A stretch of 64,000 nucleotides of DNA from Alkanindiges illinoisensis (GTDB lineage: Bacteria; Pseudomonadota; Gammaproteobacteria; Pseudomonadales; Moraxellaceae): assembly GCF_004377485.1 (NCBI RefSeq), contig NZ_SNTY01000005.1, forward strand, positions 1 to 64,000, given 5' to 3'. The position numbers and the translations under genes were made by a program. Shown one piece after another: positions 48,135 to 57,488 of this stretch (position 1 is the first letter of the stretch; the number at the start of each line of letters is the position of its first letter). Below the pieces are notes generated by a model. The model was not told where the DNA came from and made no database searches. It worked only from the letters and a program-made list of their open reading frames with translations.

Positions 48135-50978
48135 ATGAATAGCATCGTATCCAAACCAATTACAGTACATCAAACATTGGATACTGCTCAAAGCACGCAC
48201 ACCACCTGCCCCTATTGCGGTGTTGGCTGCGGCGTGGAAGTCAGAAAAACCAAAAATAGTCTGACCCACAACCATCAGGTTAATGGTATTGTCGGCCATC
48301 CAGCCAATCAGGGTCGATTATGTGTGAAAGGTAGCAGCCTGGCTGAAACCATTGGCACTAAAAGTCGTTTATTGTTTCCACAGTTTCAGGCCAATGGACA
48401 AACTGAACAGGTATTGTGGTCACAGGCGCTGGACAAAATTGCCAATACCTTTAAAGCAACCATTGAGCAGCATGGTGCAGATAGCGTGGCTTTTTATGTG
48501 TCGGGCCAACTACTGACCGAAGATTATTATGTGGCTAACAAGTTTGTAAAAGGCTTTTTGGGTACAGCCAATATTGATACCAACTCGCGCCTATGCATGT
48601 CCTCAGCCGTTGCTGGCCACAAACGTGCCTTTGGTGAAGATATTGTGCCCGGTTGCTATGAAGACTTTGAACTGGCCGATATGATTGTACTGGTGGGTTC
48701 TAACACCGCATGGTGCCATCCGGTGCTATTCCAGCGCATTGCCAAAGCCAAGGAAAGCAACCCTGATCTATGCGTGGTGGTGATTGATCCACGCCATACT
48801 GCCACCTGTGATATTGCAGATATTCACTTGCCTTTATTGTCTGGCACCGACGTTGCCCTGTTTAACGGATTATTACACTGGCTTCATCAGCATGGAGCAC
48901 AGGATCACCAGTTTGTAACTGCACATACACAAGGCCTGTCCGACGCTCTTAAGCAAGCTGGCGAGCATCGCGATACCAAAGCGCTGGCTGAGCTTTGTGG
49001 TGTGCAATTACAAAACCTTGAAGCATTTTTTAAAAAATTTGCCCAGACTGAAAAAGTCATTACCCTGTTTTCAATGGGCGTTAACCAGTCCAGTCAGGGT
49101 ACGGATAAAGTCAACAGTATTATCAATTGCCACCTTTATACTGGGCGTATTGGCAAACCCGGCATGGGACCTTTTTCCATGACTGGCCAGCCCAATGCCA
49201 TGGGCGGCCGAGAAGTCGGCGGCTTGGCCAATATGCTGGCAGCACACATGGAGCTGAACAATCCGGTGCAGCGTGACCGTGTGCAGCGCTTTTGGCAAAG
49301 CCCCCTGATTGCCTCAGAGAACGGTCTTAAAGCCGTTGAGCTGTTTGAAGCAGTAGAAGCCGGCCGCATTAAAGCCATCTGGATCATGGCCACCAATCCG
49401 GTAGTTAGCCTACCCAATGCCGATCAGGTTAAGCGTGCCCTCTCCAATTGTGATTTTGTGGTGGTGTCTGATATTACCGCCAAAACCGACACCACGGCCT
49501 ATGCGGATGTATTATTGCCTGCACTGGGCTGGGGCGAAAAAGATGGGACTGTCACCAATTCAGAGCGCTGTATTTCACGTCAGCGTGCATTTTTAAATGC
49601 TCCCGGCGAAGCCATGCCAGACTGGTGGGCCATTAGCCAGGTGGCAAAACGCATGGGGTTTGACTCAGCGTTTGACTATCACCATCCTTCAGAAATTTTT
49701 GATGAACATGCCCGGCTTTCAGCATTTGAAAATTTGAGCAGCGAGTCAGACACGTATGACGTTTCCGCTGCGCAAGCCGAAAACCTTGTTCTCGCAATGT
49801 CTAATAGCAATCCCAGCACGAATTTTGATTTTCGCTACTTTAACCTCAAGGGCCTATGTGGCTTAAGCAAGGCCGCTTATGATGCTCTGCCACCTTTGCA
49901 ATGGCCCGTATTAACGCCTTATCAGGGCACTAGCCGGGTGCTCACCAATCACCGTTTCTCCCACCCTGATGGTAAGGCACGTTTTATCAGCGTGAAGTAT
50001 GAACCACCACGTCATAAGGCCAGCCGTGATTATCCGCTTGCCTTAAATTCTGGCCGTATCCGTGACCAGTGGCACACCATGACGCGTACAGGTCTGGCAC
50101 CCACGCTAGGCTCACATATTCCAGAACCGTTTATTGACATGCATCCTAACGATGCCTTGTCATTTGGTATCAAGCAAAATGAGCTGGCTCGCCTGCACTC
50201 ACAATGGGGTACGCTGGTCGCACGGGTACAATGCTCCGGCAATATGCGTCGTGGGCAGGTATTTGTGCCCATTCACTGGACAGCACAAACGGCTTCAGAT
50301 GCCCGGGTTGGTGCACTGGTCAATCCGGTCGTTGACCCGGTATCCGGCGAACCGGAATTCAAGCATACGCCCGTGCGCATTGAGCCATTTCATGTGCAAT
50401 GGCAAGGAGTAGCTTATAGCCGCTATGCCCTCAATCTGGAACAGGCGGCATGGTGGACGCAGATTCAGACCCAGGCCGCTTTACGCTATGAACTGGCTGG
50501 CCGGCAACGCATCAATACCGTAACCGAACATGGCAAGGCACTGTTGCTTAGCCATCGGGCACTGGCCGAAATGGTACACAACAATCAGGCCGACTGGCTG
50601 GAATACAGTGATCACAGCAGCGGCATTTATCATGCTGCCATCATGGTAGACAGCCAGATTCAGGCTTGTATTTACATTGCCCCGCGTGAACTATTACCCA
50701 ACCGGGAATGGATTGCCAGCCTGTTTGTCAAATCCCGCTTAAGCAGCCGTGACCGCATGGCGATTCTGGCTGGTGCACCGCTGGGCAGTGCCAATGATGC
50801 CGGGCCTTTAGTATGTTCCTGCTTTAAGGTGGGCAAAAATACCATTTTAAATGCCATTCGGGAAAAAGGCCTTACCACGCCCAAAGAAGTCACGGCCTGT
50901 GTCAAAGCGGGTGGTAATTGTGGTTCGTGCGTCCCCGAGATTCGCACCCTGATTGCCACCTGTCTGGTAGAATCCTGA
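48135..50978 (+). CDS. nasA: Assimilatory nitrate reductase catalytic subunit
   Basis: A 947-residue Mo-bisMGD enzyme reducing nitrate to nitrite. The N-terminal [4Fe-4S] cysteines are C25, C28, C32 and C63 (TCPYCGVGCGVEV, GRLCVKGS). Molybdopterin domains follow (SRLCMSSAVAGHKRAFG with the Mo-ligand Cys, GRIRDQWHTMTRTG). A C-terminal BFD-like domain has four cysteines (CSCFKVGKN about residue 893, NCGSC) that can take electrons from a reductase. An AAGGA site precedes the ATG. The cofactor genes directly downstream serve it. Confidence 0.95.
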   Translation: MNSIVSKPITVHQTLDTAQSTHTTCPYCGVGCGVEVRKTKNSLTHNHQVNGIVGHPANQGRLCVKGSSLAETIGTKSRLLFPQFQANGQTEQVLWSQALDKIANTFKATIEQHGADSVAFYVSGQLLTEDYYVANKFVKGFLGTANIDTNSRLCMSSAVAGHKRAFGEDIVPGCYEDFELADMIVLVGSNTAWCHPVLFQRIAKAKESNPDLCVVVIDPRHTATCDIADIHLPLLSGTDVALFNGLLHWLHQHGAQDHQFVTAHTQGLSDALKQAGEHRDTKALAELCGVQLQNLEAFFKKFAQTEKVITLFSMGVNQSSQGTDKVNSIINCHLYTGRIGKPGMGPFSMTGQPNAMGGREVGGLANMLAAHMELNNPVQRDRVQRFWQSPLIASENGLKAVELFEAVEAGRIKAIWIMATNPVVSLPNADQVKRALSNCDFVVVSDITAKTDTTAYADVLLPALGWGEKDGTVTNSERCISRQRAFLNAPGEAMPDWWAISQVAKRMGFDSAFDYHHPSEIFDEHARLSAFENLSSESDTYDVSAAQAENLVLAMSNSNPSTNFDFRYFNLKGLCGLSKAAYDALPPLQWPVLTPYQGTSRVLTNHRFSHPDGKARFISVKYEPPRHKASRDYPLALNSGRIRDQWHTMTRTGLAPTLGSHIPEPFIDMHPNDALSFGIKQNELARLHSQWGTLVARVQCSGNMRRGQVFVPIHWTAQTASDARVGALVNPVVDPVSGEPEFKHTPVRIEPFHVQWQGVAYSRYALNLEQAAWWTQIQTQAALRYELAGRQRINTVTEHGKALLLSHRALAEMVHNNQADWLEYSDHSSGIYHAAIMVDSQIQACIYIAPRELLPNREWIASLFVKSRLSSRDRMAILAGAPLGSANDAGPLVCSCFKVGKNTILNAIREKGLTTPKEVTACVKAGGNCGSCVPEIRTLIATCLVES

Positions 50979-51028
50979 TTACTCATGTTAAAACTGTAAC
51001 GATGACTAAAATATCTTAAATCACTGGC

Positions 51029-51757
51029 ATGAGAATGACATTAGAGACTGTTGCTGACGAACTTGGTAAAGCTGAGGAATTAGTTGATGATGGCCTGGTT
51101 GAACATGGCTTAGCTGAGCACGAACAGAAGGTTAGCATTGTTATCCTGGCAGGTGGTCGCGCCACACGAATGCATGGTCAGGATAAAGGACTGGTTTTGT
51201 TGCACGGTCAGCCGCTGGTTGTGCATCTTTACCAGCAAATCTCGTCCTTAAGTGATGATATTTTAATTAATGCCAACCGTAATCAGGCAACCTATCAGCA
51301 ATTACTGCCTGCTTGCCAAATCATTAGTGATCAATGGGCGGATTTTAAAGGCCCGCTAGCAGGTATGCACAGCGCGCTACGACATGCCAGCCATGAATAT
51401 ATCCTGATCATTCCCTGTGATTTGCTGATGTTGCCTAAAGAGTGTCTGGGTCAGTTATGGCAAGCCATGCAGAAAAATCATAGCAAAGCCGCTTATGCCA
51501 GTTTTAATGGTCAGGCCCTTTATCCATTTTGCATGTTGCATCGTAGCTTGCTGGATAGTCTTGCGCTGGCACTTGCCAATGATCAATATGCAGTGCGGCA
51601 TTGGCTGTTTGAGCAGGAGGCTGCCGTGGCTGATTTTGCAGTTGATAACATTTTGCCGCTGAATTTAAACACGCCAGATGATGTGGCCCTGGCTGAGCAG
51701 TGCTATGCTAGCGAAATACCTATTTTTTCAGACCATTTTAATTCAGGAGCAAAATAA
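51029..51757 (+). CDS. mobA: Molybdenum cofactor guanylyltransferase
   Basis: A 242-residue nucleotidyltransferase that turns Mo-MPT into the guanine dinucleotide form required by NasA. The GTP-binding LAGGRATRMHGQDKGLV sits at about residues 46-62, behind an unusual ~37-residue acidic head. Asp in IIPCDLLMLP binds Mg. An internal start nearer the conserved core is possible but no clearly better ribosome site is seen. It overlaps moaA by one base (TAATG). Confidence 0.9.
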   Translation: MRMTLETVADELGKAEELVDDGLVEHGLAEHEQKVSIVILAGGRATRMHGQDKGLVLLHGQPLVVHLYQQISSLSDDILINANRNQATYQQLLPACQIISDQWADFKGPLAGMHSALRHASHEYILIIPCDLLMLPKECLGQLWQAMQKNHSKAAYASFNGQALYPFCMLHRSLLDSLALALANDQYAVRHWLFEQEAAVADFAVDNILPLNLNTPDDVALAEQCYASEIPIFSDHFNSGAK

Positions 51758-52824
51758 TGACTGTTTTAGTCACTACTGTTGATCCTGAATCCTTAAAAGA
51801 ACTTTTATCTCATCACTCAGCTTCATCACTTGTAGACCAGTTTGGGCGGCATAAGCATAAACTCCGGATTTCCCTTACCGATCGTTGTAATTTTCGCTGT
51901 AACTACTGCATGCCGGATCAACCCGACTGGCTGGCTAAAAAAGATATTTTAAGTTTTGAAGAATTATTAAAATTTGCCACCGTTATGGTTGGCATGGGTA
52001 TCCGTCATATTCGCCTGACTGGTGGTGAACCCTTAATGCGCCAGGGCGTTGTTCACTTTATCCAAAGCCTGAGTGAACTTAAGAAAATTGGCCTGCAACG
52101 CATTTCCATGACCACCAATGCCTATTATCTTAAAAAATATGCACGTGCTTTGAAACAGGCAGGCCTTGATGATTTAAACATTAGCCTCGACAGTGTGAAT
52201 GCTAGCACTTTTCTAAAAATGACCCAGCGGCCACTTAAACCTGTACTGGATGGCATACAGGCAGCGGTTGATGCAGGCATTCCAGTTAAGCTGAACTGTG
52301 TCATTGTGGCGGGTCAAAACGCGCACGAAATTGTAGAACTAACCCAATGGGCCTATCAGCACAATCTGCCCTTACGCTTTATTGAATATATGCCACTGGA
52401 TGCTCCCAGCAACTGGCAGGCAGATAAAGTTATTACCGAAGACCAGATCATTGGCAACCTTGCCCCATATTTTCGGATTGAAAAGCAGCAGCGCTTAAAT
52501 GATCCAGCCACCATTTATCAGCTTAGTCCTCTTTTTCCTCATGAATCTGCCACTCTAAAATCCCCGTTTGAACTGGGCATTATTTCCACCATCAGTAAGC
52601 CATTTTGCCAAACCTGCGACCGTTTACGCATCACTGCCACCGGTGAGCTGTTTACCTGTCTATTTGCCAATAGCGGCACCGCCATTCGCCCGCTATTGCA
52701 ACAAGCCAATAGCGCCTTATTACAACAGGTCATTCTGCAAGCGGTCTGGCATAAAAAAGCCGGATTCATTGCTCAACAGCAAGCGCCTGTACGCAAGATC
52801 AGCATGCATGCCATGGGTGGTTGA
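51757..52824 (+). CDS. moaA: GTP 3',8-cyclase (MoaA)
   Basis: A 355-residue radical-SAM enzyme for the first step of molybdopterin synthesis. The SAM cluster is CNFRCNYC (C44, C48, C51) and the C-terminal cluster CQTCDRLRI plus a later Cys in ELFTCLF. The C-terminal GG tail (MHAMGG) needed for GTP positioning is present. Coupled to mobA by start/stop overlap. Confidence 0.95.
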   Translation: MTVLVTTVDPESLKELLSHHSASSLVDQFGRHKHKLRISLTDRCNFRCNYCMPDQPDWLAKKDILSFEELLKFATVMVGMGIRHIRLTGGEPLMRQGVVHFIQSLSELKKIGLQRISMTTNAYYLKKYARALKQAGLDDLNISLDSVNASTFLKMTQRPLKPVLDGIQAAVDAGIPVKLNCVIVAGQNAHEIVELTQWAYQHNLPLRFIEYMPLDAPSNWQADKVITEDQIIGNLAPYFRIEKQQRLNDPATIYQLSPLFPHESATLKSPFELGIISTISKPFCQTCDRLRITATGELFTCLFANSGTAIRPLLQQANSALLQQVILQAVWHKKAGFIAQQQAPVRKISMHAMGG

Positions 52825-52829
52825 TATTT

Positions 52830-53192
52830 ATGAGCGGGTTACCTATCTCTGAGGAAAAAATATTAGATTCTATTAATAAAGCTTATGATCGCATGTCTAT
52901 TGCACAACGCAAATTATGGGAAGTAATTAAAGTTTCTCCTCAAAAATGGCAACAAGAGCCTTATGGTGATGAAGGTGAAGGTTTTTGGGTCGTCGCTATT
53001 TTTGGCAATTCTGTGATTTGGTTTAATGATATTGAAGAGGGCTACAACACCTCAAGTTACTCAATTTTTGGAACGATTAATGAATATCGCTGCAATCAGG
53101 ATGAACTGGAGTGGCAGATTCAAAATGTTATTAACCAGATTAAAGATGGTTATGATTCTGCGGGATATAGCGACTTAGTCAACAGTAATTAA
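52830..53192 (+). CDS. Orphan small protein inside the moa cluster
   Basis: A 120-residue acidic, soluble protein I do not recognise. Core: VVAIFGNSVIWFNDIEEGYNTSSYS followed by NEYRCNQDELEWQIQNVI, an alpha/beta pattern reminiscent of SUKH/Imm-type immunity or DUF families, though no toxin is nearby. The start is an ATG 5 bp after the moaA stop; moaD follows after 23 bp. Its base composition seems more AT-rich than moaA and moaE, hinting at late insertion into the operon. No function is assigned. Confidence 0.6.
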   Translation: MSGLPISEEKILDSINKAYDRMSIAQRKLWEVIKVSPQKWQQEPYGDEGEGFWVVAIFGNSVIWFNDIEEGYNTSSYSIFGTINEYRCNQDELEWQIQNVINQIKDGYDSAGYSDLVNSN

Positions 53193-53215
53193 TTTTATTC
53201 AGGATAAACATTTGA

Positions 53216-53464
53216 ATGTCACAAATCACCTTTGAATTTTATGGCCGCCTTGAGCGTCTGGCTCATCAATCGGAAATTAGTTTAAAACTGAACACTCCTG
53301 TTTCCATTGAAAACGCATTACAACAACTCGCTGAGCTGAAGCCCGATCTGAGTGAAAATCTGGAGCGTTGCGCCTGTGCCATTGGTGATGAACTGGTGTC
53401 CCGTTCCATGCTGGTAGACGCCAACACCCGCGTGGCACTGCTTCCCCCAGTAGCAGGAGGTTAA
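53216..53464 (+). CDS. moaD: Molybdopterin synthase sulfur carrier subunit
   Basis: An 82-residue ubiquitin-like protein ending in the required PPVAGG tail, the Gly-Gly terminus that becomes a thiocarboxylate and donates sulfur to precursor Z. It is 3 bp before moaE, its catalytic partner. Confidence 0.94.
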   Translation: MSQITFEFYGRLERLAHQSEISLKLNTPVSIENALQQLAELKPDLSENLERCACAIGDELVSRSMLVDANTRVALLPPVAGG

Positions 53465-53467
53465 ATC

Positions 53468-54055
53468 ATGAATATTGTTGCTACTCATCCTCAAATCAAT
53501 GACAAAATTAACGAAAGTATTGAACGCATTCAGGATCATGACATTGACCTGAACACCCTGCTGGCCATGCAACATTTTCCTGAATGTGGTGGGCTGGCCC
53601 TATTTGCCGGAACGATACGTAATCACCATAATGGCAAGGATGTACAAAGCCTGAAATATACCGCCTACAAGCCACTGGCAGAAAAAATGATCCGCCAGAT
53701 TGAACAGGACATTGAACAAAAATATGGCGTGTCCTATGTGCGTGTCGTACACCGAATCGGGCATTTAAATATTGGTGAAGTAGCCATTTATGCAGTGGCT
53801 CGCAGTGATCATCGCCGTGAAGCGTTTGCAGCCTGTGAAGAAGCTGTTGAACGCGTTAAGCATGAAGTGCCAGTATGGAAAGAAGAGTTTTATACCGATG
53901 GCAGCAGTGTTTTTGTTGAAGGCTGCTGCATTCGTACTGATTTTGCGCCAGTATCAGAAAAAAAGCCCGAGGCATTTTCTAAAGCTCAAGTTGGTTCTAT
54001 TCAGGCAGATCCTCATTTAACTTCTCATCAGCATGCGCACTGTTCACATAAGTAA
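53468..54055 (+). CDS. moaE: Molybdopterin synthase catalytic subunit
   Basis: A 195-residue MoaE (usual about 150). The core runs from about residue 30 (GGLALFAGTIRNHH, LKYTAYKPLAEKMI, HRIGHLNIGEVAIYAVARSDHR, VPVWKEEFYTDG). The C-terminal ~35 residues are a His/Ser-rich extension not usual in the family. It uses the MoaD tail to make the dithiolene. A strong AGGAGG-type site overlaps the moaD end. Confidence 0.93.
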   Translation: MNIVATHPQINDKINESIERIQDHDIDLNTLLAMQHFPECGGLALFAGTIRNHHNGKDVQSLKYTAYKPLAEKMIRQIEQDIEQKYGVSYVRVVHRIGHLNIGEVAIYAVARSDHRREAFAACEEAVERVKHEVPVWKEEFYTDGSSVFVEGCCIRTDFAPVSEKKPEAFSKAQVGSIQADPHLTSHQHAHCSHK

Positions 54056-54145
54056 GCATGAGCATAAACATAACCAAAGTTATCTACACGCCCAGATAAC
54101 CCAAGCTATGATAATGCAGGTTTTAAATTCTGAGGTGAAGCCCGC

Positions 54146-54742
54146 ATGCAGTCAGAACATATGACATCAGAACAGCAGCCGAACATTAAAGTTTATATTA
54201 TTCATGGCTATGGCGCTGGGCCACAATCACATTGGTTTCAGTGGTTAAAACAGCAATTCGAAGCACAAGGCATCATCGTGTACGTGCCTGCCTTGCCTGA
54301 TTCTGAACATCCCGTCAAGGAACAGTGGGATGAGTGTCTAAAGCAAACCATTGGTGTGCCAGATGAATACACCTATTTTGTGGCGCACAGTTTAGGTTGC
54401 ATTGCCCTACTGGATTATTTTCGCCAGCTTGAACCACGCCCGCAAATTGGTGGCATGATTCTGGTATCTGGTTTTTCAACGCCTATTTCTGGTTATTCAC
54501 TGATTAATCCTTTTGTTGGCAATGCGTTTCATCCAGAACACTTTATTGCCATGACAGCGCAACGTGTGGTGATTGCAGCCAAGGATGATCCCATTGTGCC
54601 CTTTGCGCAAACTGAACAACTGGCTCATGATCTTGAAGCCCGGTTTATTACAGTTGAGCATGGCGGACACTTTCTGGACAGTGAAGGATTTACCGAGCTG
54701 CCCTTAGTGCATGAACAACTAACTGCCATGATCAATCCTTAG
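54146..54742 (+). CDS. RBBP9/YdeN-type alpha/beta hydrolase
   Basis: A 198-residue small serine hydrolase: VYIIHGYGAGPQSHWF near the start, nucleophile FVAHSLGCIALL (Ser about residue 88), Asp in IAAKDDPIVP and His in VEHGGHFLDSEGF. The family (DUF1234/YdeN) has unknown natural substrates. It lies between moaE and moaCB on the same strand with gaps of 90 and 122 bp, so linkage to cofactor synthesis is positional only. Confidence 0.87.
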   Translation: MQSEHMTSEQQPNIKVYIIHGYGAGPQSHWFQWLKQQFEAQGIIVYVPALPDSEHPVKEQWDECLKQTIGVPDEYTYFVAHSLGCIALLDYFRQLEPRPQIGGMILVSGFSTPISGYSLINPFVGNAFHPEHFIAMTAQRVVIAAKDDPIVPFAQTEQLAHDLEARFITVEHGGHFLDSEGFTELPLVHEQLTAMINP

Positions 54743-54864
54743 CAGGCATTAAGCTTGGAACATACACTCTTTGCGTTTAGTATTTTACTAATCTATTCAA
54801 TCCTTTTATTTCATTGATTATTCAATTGACTATTTTTAATTTTTGCAAAACTTGAGAACACACA

Positions 54865-55788
54865 ATGAAAAACGTTGGCATGAAACCCGACAGCTATCGC
54901 AAAGCCACGGCAACTGCCGAGCTACTCGCCCCGCCGCATTGTATTGACCTGCTGCGCACAGGCCAAACTGAAAAAGGCGATGCGTTAAAAACAGCTCGCA
55001 TTGCCGGAATTTTAGCCGCTAAGCGCACCGATGAGCTGATTCCCTTATGTCACCCATTGCCTATTTACCGTGCCGATGTAGATTTTGAATTGCTAGAAAA
55101 CCGGGTGATTGCCAGTGCAGAAGTCGAAACCATTGGGCCAACTGGTGTAGAAATGGAAGCGCTGACTGCAGCCAGTCTGGCAGTACTCACCATTTACGAC
55201 ATGCTTAAACCGCACTGTGAACCGCATGAACTGATCATTCGGGAGTGTAAGCTGCAAGAGAAAAAAGGCGGTAAGTCACACTACAAGCGCGAGTTACGTC
55301 AGGCCGTTTCGGCGGCAGTGATTGTACTATCCGACACCGTTGCAGCAGGCCGTAAACCGGATACCGCCGGTAAAGCTGTGATGAGCACACTTGAACAAGC
55401 CGGTTTCAATCCAATTCATTATCAGGTGTTGCCCGATGAATCAGACCAGTTAAAAGATCTGGTGGAAAAACTGGTGGCAGAATATGCATGTGTCATTACG
55501 GTAGGGGGCACAGGTATTGGCAAACGTGACATTACTGTCGATACCCTAAAACCACTAATTGAACGCGAACTGCCGGGCCTGATGGAAGCAGCGCGTGCCT
55601 TTGGTCAGCAGCGTACGCCTTACGCTGCAATGTCACGTGGCGTGGCCGGCTTTATTGATCGCTCACTCTTGATCACACTCCCGGGCAGCCGTGGTGGTGC
55701 CACTGAATCCATGGCTGCAATTCTGCCAGCACTAGTGCACATTTTTGATGTCTGCCGTGACCTGCCACATCCGGGGGGCTACGAATGA
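54865..55788 (+). CDS. moaCB: Bifunctional MoaC-MoaB fusion
   Basis: A 307-residue fusion. Residues 1-150 are MoaC (cyclic pyranopterin monophosphate synthase): KATATAELLAPP, LIPLCHPLPI and GVEMEALTAASLAVLTIYD. From about residue 155 follows MoaB/Mog-type molybdopterin adenylyltransferase (VIVLSDTVAAGRKPDTAG, VITVGGTGIGKRDIT, AMSRGVAGFID, LPGSRGGATESM). The start follows AT-rich sequence, and the stop overlaps moeA (ATGA). Confidence 0.93.
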   Translation: MKNVGMKPDSYRKATATAELLAPPHCIDLLRTGQTEKGDALKTARIAGILAAKRTDELIPLCHPLPIYRADVDFELLENRVIASAEVETIGPTGVEMEALTAASLAVLTIYDMLKPHCEPHELIIRECKLQEKKGGKSHYKRELRQAVSAAVIVLSDTVAAGRKPDTAGKAVMSTLEQAGFNPIHYQVLPDESDQLKDLVEKLVAEYACVITVGGTGIGKRDITVDTLKPLIERELPGLMEAARAFGQQRTPYAAMSRGVAGFIDRSLLITLPGSRGGATESMAAILPALVHIFDVCRDLPHPGGYE

Positions 55789-57017
55789 GCCAGCCTGCTT
55801 GCAGCCATGAAGGACTAATCAGCCTTGATCAAGCGCTGGCCAGTTACGCTAGCGTTAATATCTTGCCTGTTATTAATATACCGCTCATTAATGCCCATCA
55901 GCACATACTGGCAGAAGATGTCATTTCTCCAGTCGAACTGCCGCTGTTTGATCAGAGTGCGGTTGATGGTTATGCCTTACGTCAGGCTGATATTGATGCC
56001 GGAATAACACACTTTGAACTGGTTGGCGAAATTCGCGCAGGCTTTTCACAACAAGTCGAGCTTAATCCGGGTCAGGCCTTGCGTATTTTTACCGGAGGTC
56101 AACTGCCTGCCTGTGCCAATACTGTGGCCCGGCAGGAAATTGTTGAGCGTGAAGAACACCATATTAAGCTGATGCAAACCATTGATGCTGGCACTGATAT
56201 TCGCTATCGCGGGGAAGAACTGGCCAAGGGAACAATCTTGGCCAGACAGGGACAAGCACTAAATAGTGGCCTGATTGCAGCGCTAAGTATGGCAGGTGTA
56301 CAGCAGGTCAAAGTGCATCATCAACCTAACATTGCGGTGCTGATTACTGGTGATGAGGTACGTAAGGAACGCGACAATGACGCTCAAGTGTTTGATGCCA
56401 ACGGCCCATTGATTAGTAGCTGGCTTAAGGAACGCGGACTATCGGATATCACCCTACAGCATGTACCTGATGAGCCTGAAGTTCTTAAAAATATGTTAAA
56501 TCAGGCTTTTAGCCAACATGATCTGGTGATTACTACCGGAGGCGTTTCAGTCGGTGATTATGACCTGATACGGCCTATATCCATGCAGTTAGGTGCACAA
56601 CAAATCTTCTGGCAAGTGGCCCAAAAGCCCGGAAAACCGCTGTATTTTGCCAGCTATCAAAAAGCACAAACAGGACAACAAGGGTATTTATTGGGCTTAC
56701 CGGGAAATCCAGCTGCTGTACTGATTGGCTTACACCTGCACCTTACGACGTTGCTTTCCTGTCTGCAACACAAGCAGAATGCCCAACCCCAATGGCAAGC
56801 TGGTTTGTTTACAGGTCATTTAAATCCTGATAGCCGTGAGCGTTTGCTGCGTATGCATATGCATGTTTCCCCTCAAGGACAAGTGATTTTGAAATCACTG
56901 GATAAACAACAATCGCATATGCTGAGCAATCTTGCCAGTGCCAATGTCTTGGTACGGGTTCCTGCCCATCAACAAATTAATGAGCATACTACGCTACATT
57001 TTCTGCCAATCTTATAA
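55785..57017 (+). CDS. moeA: Molybdopterin molybdenumtransferase
   Basis: A 410-residue MoeA inserting molybdate into adenylylated molybdopterin made by MoaB/Mog. Clear blocks: LFDQSAVDGYALRQ, RIFTGGQLPACANTVARQE, VLITGDEV, VITTGGVSVGDYDLI and LPGNPAAVLIGLH. Translation is coupled to moaCB by ATGA overlap. It closes the cluster; a 471-bp gap follows. Confidence 0.95.
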   Translation: MSQPACSHEGLISLDQALASYASVNILPVINIPLINAHQHILAEDVISPVELPLFDQSAVDGYALRQADIDAGITHFELVGEIRAGFSQQVELNPGQALRIFTGGQLPACANTVARQEIVEREEHHIKLMQTIDAGTDIRYRGEELAKGTILARQGQALNSGLIAALSMAGVQQVKVHHQPNIAVLITGDEVRKERDNDAQVFDANGPLISSWLKERGLSDITLQHVPDEPEVLKNMLNQAFSQHDLVITTGGVSVGDYDLIRPISMQLGAQQIFWQVAQKPGKPLYFASYQKAQTGQQGYLLGLPGNPAAVLIGLHLHLTTLLSCLQHKQNAQPQWQAGLFTGHLNPDSRERLLRMHMHVSPQGQVILKSLDKQQSHMLSNLASANVLVRVPAHQQINEHTTLHFLPIL

Positions 57018-57030
57018 ATCCTTAACTAAT

Positions 57031-57064
57031 TTGGAATGCTTTTGTCATTACAATGGCATTCCAA
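57031..57064 (+). terminator. Stem-loop after moeA
   Basis: Perfect 9-base stem TTGGAATGC/GCATTCCAA with a 16-base loop, 14 bases after the moeA stop. A T-run appears only later (TTTTTT near 57083), so it may be a processing stem rather than a classical terminator. Confidence 0.55.
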
Positions 57065-57212
57065 GCTTCAACATTATTAGTTTTTTGTACTTCGTTAAAA
57101 TTTAGAAAAATGAATTTGAAGTTAATCTAAAACTTAATTGAAACTTAAATTTACATAAATAAAACAAGTTTAATTTAAAAAATAAGTGCTTAAATAAACT
57201 GTTTTCTTGAAT

Positions 57213-57231
57213 TCCCTATAATTTATAGGGA
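57213..57231 (+). promoter_or_regulatory. Perfect palindrome upstream of cyoABCDE
   Basis: TCCCTATAA-T-TTATAGGGA, a 19-base perfect palindrome about 258 bp before cyoA and 94 bp before a TATAAT. Its symmetry suggests a dimeric repressor or activator site controlling the oxidase operon. The regulator is unknown. The rest of 57018-57488 is very AT-rich without a gene. Confidence 0.6.
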
Positions 57232-57324
57232 TTTACCACATTATGCTAAATTACAGATACTTAAAATTCATCATTCAGCATCTTCGGTCATTAATTGTTA
57301 TAGCTTCACATGCCTAGTTAAGGC

Positions 57325-57330
57325 TATAAT
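57325..57330 (+). promoter_or_regulatory. Candidate -10 box of the cyo promoter
   Basis: An exact TATAAT. No good -35 stands at 17 bases (TAGCTT at 57301-57306 with an 18-base spacer is the nearest), so activator dependence is possible. Confidence 0.4.
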
Positions 57331-57488
57331 GCGCCGCAAAGTAGCAGTGCTGTACCTTTTGGTGCAACGCATGTCAGTTTGATTTTTACCTGTTTTTTGA
57401 CCTGTACAATGGCAAGCTGGATTCACGCAAGCACTCTAATAGCAAACCCATTTTTCGCTGTAATGGGACTCTTAACCGAGGTTGTAAA

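Noticed and set aside
54743-54864. Moco riboswitch before moaCB
   Set aside because: The gap is short and AT-rich without the long paired elements of the moco motif.
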